Below are positions 1 through 5,666 of a stretch of 18,259 nt of DNA, in pieces. This stretch comes from Planctomycetales bacterium (GTDB taxonomy: Bacteria; Planctomycetota; Phycisphaerae; SM23-33), in contig JAUVIQ010000032.1 in the NCBI GenBank assembly GCA_030592655.1, forward strand, positions 1 through 18,259. The letters are read 5' to 3'. The position numbers were made by a program, and so were the translations under genes. The notes under the pieces are model-generated. The model did not search any database, was not told the origin of the DNA, and saw only the letters and a list, made by a program, of their open reading frames with translations. Position 1 is the first letter of the stretch. Every line of letters begins with the position of its first letter.

Positions 1-166
1 GCCCGAAGGTCATCTGCTTGTCGATGACCGGAACGAGCCTGCCGAAGTCGTCCGGGTCTTTCACCTCGTCCGGTGTCACGTTCGCTTCGTCCAGGATGCG
101 CCTGTAGGCCGGTACCTGCTCGGCGGCGCGATGAAAAGCCGAAATAACGGGGTGTTCGGAAGTCAT
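1..166 (-). CDS. Adenylate-forming ligase, PaaK-like (phenylacetate-CoA ligase family), N-terminal fragment
   Basis: Only the first 55 codons are present; the gene continues past the left edge. The N-terminus contains the stretch VPAYRRIL followed by a Pro-Asp-rich turn and LVPVIDKQ. This resembles the start of PaaK/CapK-type ligases, where a 'P.YR..l...gv' helix precedes a 'lP...K' motif. Such enzymes activate a carboxylic acid with ATP and usually transfer it to CoA. The ATP- and substrate-binding motifs lie outside the window, so the substrate is unknown. The ATG is preceded by a good GAGG ribosome-binding site and follows the ABC ATPase stop by 10 bases. It is therefore the last visible gene of the exporter operon. 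The ligase and exporter may make and export one product, but this is only inferred from linkage. Family assignment is moderate because the fragment is short. Confidence 0.6.
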   Translation of the reverse strand, partial: MTSEHPVISAFHRAAEQVPAYRRILDEANVTPDEVKDPDDFGRLVPVIDKQMTFG

Positions 167-176
167 ATTTATGTCC

Positions 177-893
177 TCAAGTATCCACGGGTTTTGTACA
201 GGTGCGTCGGTCAGGGTCGGTCCTGCGGTCGGAGATGATACGTCCGTCGAGGAATTCAACTACCCTGCCGGCGCGGTTGGTCAGTTCGTGCTCGTGTGTA
301 ACCATGAGTATGGTTACACCAAGTTGTTCGTTTAATTCACCCAGCAGTTGTACGATGCCTTGGCTGGTCGCTTGATCCAGGCGGGCGGTAGGCTCATCTG
401 CAAGCAATAGTGCCGGCTCATTGACCAAGGCCCTTGCGAGATTGACTCGCTGCCTCTGTCCGCCTGATAGTTGGCCGGGTTTGTGTTTCATGCGATCACC
501 CAGCCCTACCTGCTCCAGGAGTTCTTCAGCCCGACGGCTTGCCTGCCGGGTTGAGCGGCGTGCAATCCGGGCCGGTAGAGCGACGTTTTCCAACGCCGTC
601 AGGTGCGGCAACAGCAGGTCGTCCTGAAAGACGAACCCTAGGTGCCTGTTTCGGAACCGGTTCAGCGCGCGGGGGTCCAGGCGATGCACGTCCACGTCCT
701 TGATTAAAACGCGTCCGCCGGTGGGCGCATCAAGGGTGGAGATGATGTTCAGGAGCGTTGTCTTCCCCGCTCCGCTTGGCCCGATCAGCGCCAGGAACTC
801 TCTTTCGGCCAGTTCCAGGTCGATGTCTCGCAGGATGTGCAGCGGTAAGTCTCCGCCGAAATGCTTGTCCAGGTTTTCCACTTTCAGCAGCAT
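177..893 (-). CDS. ABC transporter ATP-binding protein, MacB/LolD type
   Basis: This 238-residue protein has the full set of ABC ATPase motifs. Walker A is GPSGAGKT (residues 38-45), the Q-loop is at Gln90 (FVFQDD), the signature is LSGGQ (142-146), Walker B with catalytic Glu is LLLADEPT (162-169), and the switch His is H200. The length and the ordering next to an FtsX-like permease fit the LolD/MacB subfamily, which powers export or extraction of lipids, peptides or antibiotics from the inner membrane. The D-loop region reads TARLD where GNLD is typical, a mild deviation. The ATG lies one base after the permease stop codon, so the two are translationally coupled. The C-terminal 20 residues are Arg/Asp-rich and not conserved in the family. 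It is expected at the cytoplasmic face with the permease encoded just upstream. Confidence 0.93.
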   Translation of the reverse strand: MLLKVENLDKHFGGDLPLHILRDIDLELAEREFLALIGPSGAGKTTLLNIISTLDAPTGGRVLIKDVDVHRLDPRALNRFRNRHLGFVFQDDLLLPHLTALENVALPARIARRSTRQASRRAEELLEQVGLGDRMKHKPGQLSGGQRQRVNLARALVNEPALLLADEPTARLDQATSQGIVQLLGELNEQLGVTILMVTHEHELTNRAGRVVEFLDGRIISDRRTDPDRRTCTKPVDT

Positions 894-894
894 T

Positions 895-2148
895 TTATCG
901 TCCGAAAATAACCTCGGCAGGGTTCAGTTTTGCCGCACGTCGCCCGCTCCATAGAGCCGAACCGACCATCATGACTGCCGCAAGGGCGCAGGCCACTACA
1001 AACGCTTCCGGCACCGGGTGAGTAGCGTAGGAACCGATGCCGTACGTCTCCTCCGACACCGTGTATGGATGTTCCTGCTCATAGGCCATTACTCCCAGCA
1101 CCAGCGTACAACCGATGATCGTTCCGACGACCCAGATGAACATGGCTTCGAGCAGCAGGATTATCTTCAGGGATGCTCTCGAAGCCCCCACTGCCCGGAG
1201 AATTGCCAGTTCCTTTTGCCTGTTGAAGACGAACATGCTGAATACGTTGGCCATTCCCACCGACGCGACCAGCGCCACCAACACGTTAATGAAGAGCGTT
1301 ACACGATTGACGGTGGCGATTTCAGCCAGCAGGGATGCGTTGTCGTCCATCCAGTCGCGGACCTTGTTGTTCATGCGTCCCTCAAGGGCCGAACTTACCG
1401 TCCCTGCCTCCTCGATGTCCCGGCAGCGGACCGCCAAGGCCGATACCTCGTTGCCCATGCCGAACATGCGCTGGGCCGTTCGAAGCGACACGAAACCGTG
1501 GTGCATGTCCTTGTCGTAGTAGCCGGAGCGGAAAATCGCTTTTACTCTCATCAGTCGGCGCGTCTTTGGTGTTGCGATGTGTATGTGTTCGCCGGTGTGG
1601 ATGCCCAGTTTTTCGGCCATGCGAAAACCAATGGCGATGTCGGATGGTCCTAGTTTGGGTACGCGGTTTTGCGGGAAGTGGGTGGCGATGTTGACGACGC
1701 GGGAGTATTGTTCGGGCTCGATACCCTCTATTACCGCTCCCAGATTGACGTTTCCCCTGCTAATGGTGGCGTCTTCCTTTACAAAACCTGCCACGGCAAC
1801 GACCCCCGACGTTTTGGATGCCTGGGCGGACAGGGCGCGGCGACCGGTGAGGTTGCGATGACGTGGAAACGTCCGGTCAGTAAAGGCCAGCACCGCGCTG
1901 TGCCCGTACCGATTCCGAAGAGCATGGTCCATCTGCCCGCGGGACTTCTCCGTAGGCCAGATCGTTACGTGGGCGGAGTTTTGTTCGATGGACCGGTCGA
2001 TCAGGTCGTCGTAAAAACTGGACATCGTGCTGGGGATATACACCATCACAAGAACTGCCAACCCAAGCCCCCCGATCATGGCGGCCGTATGACCGGGATG
2101 ACGGGCCAGGTTGCGATGCGCCAGATGTAATTCGTATGGCAATCTCAT
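895..2148 (-). CDS. ABC transporter permease, FtsX/MacB family
   Basis: This 417-residue protein has the standard MacB/LolC-type layout. An N-terminal membrane helix (about residues 22-42) is followed by a roughly 230-residue extracytoplasmic domain and then three C-terminal helices (about 278-302, 330-352 and 382-402). Between the second and third helix segments is the family hallmark FNRQKELAILRAVGAS (starting near residue 306), the cytoplasmic coupling region that contacts the ATPase. The C-terminus, AAKLNPAEVIFGR, is also typical ('..PaeaLr'). It starts six bases after the stop of the membrane-fusion gene and ends one base before the ATPase start. The three genes form one transport unit of the MacAB/ABC-MFP kind. 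The cargo cannot be told from sequence. The gene looks intact even though its membrane-fusion partner carries a nonsense codon. Confidence 0.9.
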   Translation of the reverse strand: MRLPYELHLAHRNLARHPGHTAAMIGGLGLAVLVMVYIPSTMSSFYDDLIDRSIEQNSAHVTIWPTEKSRGQMDHALRNRYGHSAVLAFTDRTFPRHRNLTGRRALSAQASKTSGVVAVAGFVKEDATISRGNVNLGAVIEGIEPEQYSRVVNIATHFPQNRVPKLGPSDIAIGFRMAEKLGIHTGEHIHIATPKTRRLMRVKAIFRSGYYDKDMHHGFVSLRTAQRMFGMGNEVSALAVRCRDIEEAGTVSSALEGRMNNKVRDWMDDNASLLAEIATVNRVTLFINVLVALVASVGMANVFSMFVFNRQKELAILRAVGASRASLKIILLLEAMFIWVVGTIIGCTLVLGVMAYEQEHPYTVSEETYGIGSYATHPVPEAFVVACALAAVMMVGSALWSGRRAAKLNPAEVIFGR

Positions 2149-2154
2149 GGTCTA

Positions 2155-3339
2155 TTATTGCCGGAGGCGAACAACGTCGCCAACCTTCAGGTCGGACTTG
2201 ACTTCCACCCATTGACCGTCACTTATGCCGACGTTAACCCGGCGGCGTACGAAGGAGCGTCCTTCCTGGACCTGTACGACGGTCTGACCGCTACGTTTTT
2301 CAACTGCACTGGTGGGGATGCGGATAACGCTGTGGCGTTCCTGTCCGATAAGTGCGATATCGACGGCCATTCCGTCCATCAGGACAACGGTGGGGGTCTC
2401 GGTGAGCCTCAGCAGCACCGTTACCGTGCCGCTTTCCGGGTCAACCCTTGGCAAGATGTTCTCGACGACGGCTTCGAGAGGACAGTTTGGATATGCGTCA
2501 GCCAGCACACGCGCCTTACTGCCGGGCTGAATGTCAGGTAGCTGGGCTTCCTGGGCTTGAGCACGAATCTCGATGTCTTTGATATTGTCCAGTCTAATCA
2601 GCACCTGTCCCGGAGAGACAATCTCGCCGACGTTGACGTATTTAGCCGTTATGATTCCGGCGTGTGGCGCGCGGAGTGTGTATTTCTGCCGGAGTGCGTT
2701 ACATCGCCGGACTTCCGCTTCAGCGAGACTCACCTCCGCTTCGGCGCGGGCGATCTGCTCCGGACGAGTACCTGCCAGCAACAGGTCCAATTGCGCCTGG
2801 GATCGCCTTACTTCTGCTTCGGCTATCTTCAATTGCTTGACCACCAGGTCGAATTCAGACTGGGTGGCTGTGCCATGTTTAAGCAGGTTGGCGATTTTCT
2901 TATGGTCTGCCTAGATGAAATTCAAGCTGACGTCGGCCTGCTTGAGAGATTCTTTGACCTTGGTGATTTCTTCGGTCCGCGGGCCTGCCTTAAGTTCGGC
3001 AAGATACTGCTTGGCGCAATCCACCCGCGAGCGGGTTTTGGCACAGTTGGCCGCGATGACGCTGTCGTCCAGTTTCACGAGGACGTCGCCCTTGGCGACG
3101 TGTTGTCCCTCGGTAACCGCAAGGTACCTGATTGTTGCGACGGTTTCGGCGGATATGGCGGTTTTCTGCCTGCTCCGGATAGTTCCGGAAACGGTAACAC
3201 CGGACAAAAGGTCGCCTGCATCCACCGTATGGGTATCGGCACTGGCGGTACCAAGACGGTGAAACCACCAGACCGTTGAGATGATCGTCCCCACAATCAG
3301 CAAAGGCAGCAAAATACGTATGGTATTCTTATTAATCAT
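2155..3339 (-). pseudogene. HlyD/MacA-like periplasmic membrane-fusion protein interrupted by an in-frame TAG
   Basis: Read as one frame, this is a 394-codon membrane-fusion protein with a stop at codon 143 (TAG at 2911-2913). The first part has an N-terminal membrane anchor (residues 8-26), the first half of the biotinyl-lipoyl domain (VTEGQHVAKGDVLVKLDD) and the start of a coiled-coil hairpin. The same frame then continues without shift through the rest of the hairpin, the second lipoyl half (VSPGQVLIRLDN), the beta-barrel and the membrane-proximal domain. Only one base triplet breaks the gene, so it is either a young nonsense mutation, a sequence error or a readthrough codon. The chosen ATG at 3339 has a GGCGGA sequence about 8 bases upstream. 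A GTG at 3369 is an alternative, with AGGTGA just before it. It is the first gene of the exporter operon; the downstream permease and ATPase are intact. Confidence 0.85.
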
Positions 3340-3420
3340 GTCAAATCCGCCAGGATAGAACCGTTTCACTCACCTGCCAGATAGAATCGGTTATCGGCAG
3401 GGGCCAATTGAGCAATAACT

Positions 3421-3465
3421 CTGCCCGTTCGGAACGCTAATGTTCCGGCGAGTGGGCAGTTTTTT
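3421..3465. terminator. Stem-loop terminator between the PilZ gene and the exporter operon
   Basis: CTGCCC (3421-3426) pairs with GGGCAG (3454-3459), and CGGAAC (3430-3435) pairs with GTTCCG (3442-3447) around a GCTAAT loop. An internal loop separates the two stems. A run of six T follows on the plus strand (3460-3465). On the minus strand, which carries both flanking genes, the hairpin directly follows the PilZ stop codon, but the tail there is only AGTTATTGCT. The clearest terminator signal thus points along the plus strand. It may work in both directions. Confidence 0.6.
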
Positions 3466-4171
3466 ACGGAATTACGAGGGACTCAATAGTGCTGGTGTAC
3501 TGGCCCGGACCGACTCTGGAGACGTCGCCGAAACCCGCCAGCCACTCCCCGTTCCCCTGTTGTGTGCAGTGCTTGAGAATGGCCTGAAAGATAGGCCATT
3601 CGTCGCCGTCAACCTTTTCCACGCGGATGATTATTTGACTGCCGGGGCTGCAAGGCAGGTTAGCGGAAAGCTTGATGCCCAGACCGCCCTCGGACCAGTT
3701 AATCAGTTGTCCGCTCTGAACAACGGACCGATCCCCATGGGCAAGGCTCTCTGCAGGCCATAATGAAACCATGATGTATGCCGACGGATCGACATCGTAT
3801 CGGGGATGGCTGCGCCTGTTAAGCGAAAGTATCCTGGCGGGGCGATGCACAACCAGACCGTCAACGCGCCGTGTCGGATATAATTGGAACTGGCAGTGAT
3901 CAAGCACCGTGGTTCTCGCCTGCAGCAGGAATTGTCCCATGGAGAAGGTCATTCCCATCTCCCACCCGACAGGAACGCAGACTTTGCGGTTCCTGGAGAC
4001 CGGTACGTCCAGGATCAGGCGGTCCGGACCGGCGGCGCCCAGGAATCGGCTGCGGAGTCGCCCGTCGGTTTTCGGCGTAACCGGTTTGGATATCAGGTAC
4101 ACTCGAATACGGCGCGCAACCGCCTCGAGGAACGTAACCTCTGTGAACGACTTGCTTTGTCGCATAGCCAT
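3464..4171 (-). CDS. YcgR-like PilZ-domain protein, probable c-di-GMP receptor
   Basis: This 235-residue soluble protein has two parts. An N-terminal YcgR-like beta domain (about residues 1-110) ends in a 'P-x-R-I-L-S-L-N-R-R' linker. A C-terminal PilZ domain follows. Both c-di-GMP binding motifs are visible: RxxxR at R120-R124 (in NRRSHPRY) and NxSxxG at N158-S160-G163 (in INWSEGG). The arrangement matches flagellar-brake-type proteins, in which c-di-GMP binding changes the angle between the two domains. No membrane segment or enzymatic domain is seen. The gene points away from the EPS locus and shares a long intergenic region with it, so c-di-GMP control of EPS synthesis or of a motility switch is plausible but inferred. 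The ATG at 4171 lacks a clear Shine-Dalgarno sequence. An in-frame ATG two codons later is equally possible. Confidence 0.85.
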   Translation of the reverse strand: MAMRQSKSFTEVTFLEAVARRIRVYLISKPVTPKTDGRLRSRFLGAAGPDRLILDVPVSRNRKVCVPVGWEMGMTFSMGQFLLQARTTVLDHCQFQLYPTRRVDGLVVHRPARILSLNRRSHPRYDVDPSAYIMVSLWPAESLAHGDRSVVQSGQLINWSEGGLGIKLSANLPCSPGSQIIIRVEKVDGDEWPIFQAILKHCTQQGNGEWLAGFGDVSRVGPGQYTSTIESLVIP

Positions 4172-4390
4172 GAATACGAATCTCGTTAGCCCCGCTCATG
4201 CCGGATGCTACCGGTCCTTCCGATAACATCGTTGAACCCTAGATTTATCGGTTCACTAAAGGCAATGGTTCAGTAATGCAAACTTGTTGTTTCCCGTCGG
4301 CGAGACTGACTCGATTGGCTTCCGTTACCGGTTGCCGTCAAATTCCCGCTTAAGGGAAAAACGCTGCCGGCTGATAGAATAATTATGGAA

Positions 4391-4404
4391 GGAGTGTACA
4401 TTCC
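4391..4404. promoter_or_regulatory. Near-perfect 14-bp palindrome, candidate operator
   Basis: The sequence GGAGTGTACATTCC reads as GGAATGTACACTCC on the other strand, so 12 of 14 positions are symmetric, with TGTACA at the centre. It lies about 100 bases upstream of the possible -10 of the EPS operon and about 220 bases upstream of the PilZ start. Size and symmetry suit a dimeric repressor or activator. No regulator is encoded in the window and no known box is recognised. Confidence 0.35.
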
Positions 4405-4497
4405 GGCTGGAAATGACGATAAAAACTACGATGTGCCGGTTGCAGTTTTGTAGTAACGGGTTGAAATTCCAGACTTTATAAATTCTAAAACTTGTGT

Positions 4498-4503
4498 TAT
4501 ACT
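4498..4503 (+). promoter_or_regulatory. Candidate -10 element (TATACT) for the EPS operon
   Basis: TATACT differs from the sigma-70 consensus TATAAT by one base and sits in an AT-rich patch about 140 bases upstream of the first EPS gene. At the right distance upstream only a weak -35 (TTTATA-like) is seen. A better TTGAAA (4461-4466) is too far away, with about 31 bases between. The call rests on composition and position only. No sigma-54 type -24/-12 pair was found. Confidence 0.3.
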
Positions 4504-4533
4504 CATTAGCCCGGATATCGACAATGAGGGGTG

Positions 4534-4551
4534 AAATCTGTTGGCAGATTT
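4534..4551 (+). promoter_or_regulatory. Leader hairpin upstream of the export lipoprotein gene
   Basis: AAATCTG (4534-4540) and CAGATTT (4545-4551) form a perfect 7-bp stem closed by a TTGG loop. It lies within the presumed 5' untranslated region, about 90 bases before the start codon. There is no T-run after it, so it is not an intrinsic terminator. The surrounding sequence does not match the c-di-GMP (GEMM) riboswitch core as I remember it. It could be an RNA-stability element or protein site. Confidence 0.4.
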
Positions 4552-4643
4552 AGGCAACGGGGATGAGCGATAATCACATGGAACGCTTTGGTAATCGGGG
4601 TAACCGGCAACGAAGGTCCGCCGAACTATTGTGGAGAAATGCT

Positions 4644-5504
4644 ATGAATACGAGAACCGGAAGTTTTCAGATTGTAGTTCTTGGTTGTGTACTGGCCTGC
4701 TTTGGGCTGACGGGATGCTATAATGCCGACGAGGTCAAGGCCTTTCTCATAAAGCCGAGGTCTCCGGTTTCGGGTGTCGAGTATCGTGTGTACCCTCCGG
4801 ACGTCATTTCAATCAGTTCCGCCCACGTGCCTGAAATTAATGGGGTGCAACAGCAGGTTCGTCCGGACGGAAAAATCAATCTCCTGTTGCTGGGCGAAAT
4901 ATTAGTGGCAGGAAAGACTCCCAGCGAGATTGAGAAGGCCCTGACGGTTGCGGCGAAGGACTACTACGAGCAGGTGGATGCGACCGTACAGATTGTAGGG
5001 TACAATTCTCAGAGGTTCTACGTTTTCGGCCAGGTAAGTAGTCCCGGGCCGATGTCCTGGACCGGTCACGATACGCTTCTGGACGTGCTGGCGATAGTCC
5101 AACCGACTCCTCTGGCCTGGCCTGAGAGGATACTGTTGGTTCGTCCTGCAAGACCGAAGGAAGGCGGATACGCCACGAGTCAGCCATCGGGTAAGTATTG
5201 TAGGGAAGGTGTACATCCCCCCATGAAAGACAATCCCGCCTACAAGATGACGATTAACCTGATGGCCATGGTCAAGTCAGGCGACATGGCGAATAATATT
5301 CTGTTGATGCCCAACGACGTGATTTACGTACAGGCCAACCCGTTCGCAAAAGTGGGGTTAGCGATTGAGAAAGTCATGTTCCCTGTACGCGCGGCGACGG
5401 ACGGGCTCGGCGATTTCAGAGAATTGATCGACCATGCGAGATGGATTAAGGAAGGTATGCCGAAAGACGAGGATTACAGGACTGGGACGCTCAGAGTTCG
5501 ATAG
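4644..5504 (+). CDS. Polysaccharide export outer-membrane lipoprotein, Wza-like (poly_export/SLBB)
   Basis: This 286-residue protein begins with a lipoprotein signal peptide: a hydrophobic stretch (residues 8-24) ends in the lipobox GLTGC, with the lipidated Cys at 25. Residues 45-118 form the poly_export domain (YRVYPPDVISI, then VRPDGKINLLLLGEILVAGKT). A single SLBB-type domain follows (FYVFGQVSSPGPMSW, 125-139). The C-terminal part (MPNDVIYVQANP) is a second beta-grasp edge typical of the family. Wza-like proteins form the outer-membrane channel through which the EPS leaves the cell. At 286 residues it is shorter than E. coli Wza (about 380), as is usual in XrtA loci. The ATG at 4644 is chosen because it has GGAG upstream and places the signal peptide at the N-terminus. 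An in-frame ATG at 4563 would add 27 charged residues before it. It is the first gene of the plus-strand EPS locus. Confidence 0.9.
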   Translation: MNTRTGSFQIVVLGCVLACFGLTGCYNADEVKAFLIKPRSPVSGVEYRVYPPDVISISSAHVPEINGVQQQVRPDGKINLLLLGEILVAGKTPSEIEKALTVAAKDYYEQVDATVQIVGYNSQRFYVFGQVSSPGPMSWTGHDTLLDVLAIVQPTPLAWPERILLVRPARPKEGGYATSQPSGKYCREGVHPPMKDNPAYKMTINLMAMVKSGDMANNILLMPNDVIYVQANPFAKVGLAIEKVMFPVRAATDGLGDFRELIDHARWIKEGMPKDEDYRTGTLRVR

Positions 5505-5645
5505 TTTGACGTGTGAACGGCAAGGGCTTTCGCATGCGCCAGGGTCGAAGAGACGATACCTGAAGAGTCCGAAAGAAAGACGTTGCGCGTGCCCGAAACT
5601 GTGCTGGATGTCACCGACACCGGGCAATGAAGTAAGAAGACCGTG

Positions 5646-5666
5646 ATGGCTGAAAAAAATGGCTGA
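5646..5666 (+). other. Six-codon ORF overlapping the Wzz start; duplicated ATGGCTGA
   Basis: ATGGCTGA occurs twice, at 5646-5653 and 5659-5666, separated by an A-run. The first copy opens a six-codon frame (MAEKNG) that ends inside the second copy. The second copy starts the Wzz gene (MAETSN). The two frames differ by one base, and the run of seven A (5653-5659) lies between. Loss of one A would fuse both into a longer Wzz N-terminus. This could be a sequence indel, a translational coupler or a slippage site. Confidence 0.35.

Larger units (their letters stand above)
4172..4643. other. Divergent intergenic region between PilZ and the EPS operon
   Basis: This 472-base stretch holds no convincing gene. 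It should contain the promoters for both directions and the 5' leader of the export lipoprotein gene. Visible elements are a near-palindrome around TGTACA (4391-4404), a small inverted repeat TTCCC-GCTTAA-GGGAA (4343-4358), a possible -10 hexamer (4498-4503), a 7-bp hairpin in the leader (4534-4551), and a ribosome-binding site GGAG nine bases or so before the ATG at 4644. The part from about 4440 to 4510 is clearly more AT-rich than its surroundings. An in-frame ATG at 4563 could extend the lipoprotein gene upstream, but it would bury the signal peptide, so the region is treated as leader. Confidence 0.6.

Noticed and set aside
1018..1653. Open frame of 211 codons on the plus strand opposite the ABC permease
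   Set aside because: The product is His/Arg/Asp-rich and unrelated to any known fold. The permease motifs on the other strand explain the openness.
2911..2913. Pyrrolysine at the amber codon
   Set aside because: Pyrrolysine is known mainly from methylamine methyltransferases, and nothing in a membrane-fusion hairpin calls for it. A plain nonsense mutation or error is more likely.
2557..3279. Long open frame (240 codons) on the plus strand across the membrane-fusion gene
   Set aside because: It is antisense to a clear lipoyl/beta-barrel protein frame, has a low-complexity Cys/Phe/Gly-rich product with no recognisable domain, and no good ribosome-binding site.
3337..3390. Short direct repeat TTCTATC(C)TGGC near the membrane-fusion start
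   Set aside because: Two copies of about 12 bases with mismatches could be chance; no sign of an attachment site or mobile element.
4172..4563. Sigma-54 promoter, as found upstream of some PEP-CTERM genes
   Set aside because: TGCCGGTTGCAG (about 4433-4444) has a GC at a -12-like site but no GG at the needed distance upstream.
4504..4643. c-di-GMP (GEMM) or other known riboswitch in the EPS leader
   Set aside because: A simple hairpin and a GGTAA...GGGGTAACC stretch looked suggestive, but the conserved GEMM core is absent and no second helix of the right kind could be drawn.
5505..5645. Small gene or terminator between the export lipoprotein and Wzz genes
   Set aside because: Only a weak TGCCCG/CGGGCA pairing with a 25-base interior and no T-run is visible; the short open frame there overlaps the lipoprotein gene and has no domain or ribosome-binding site.
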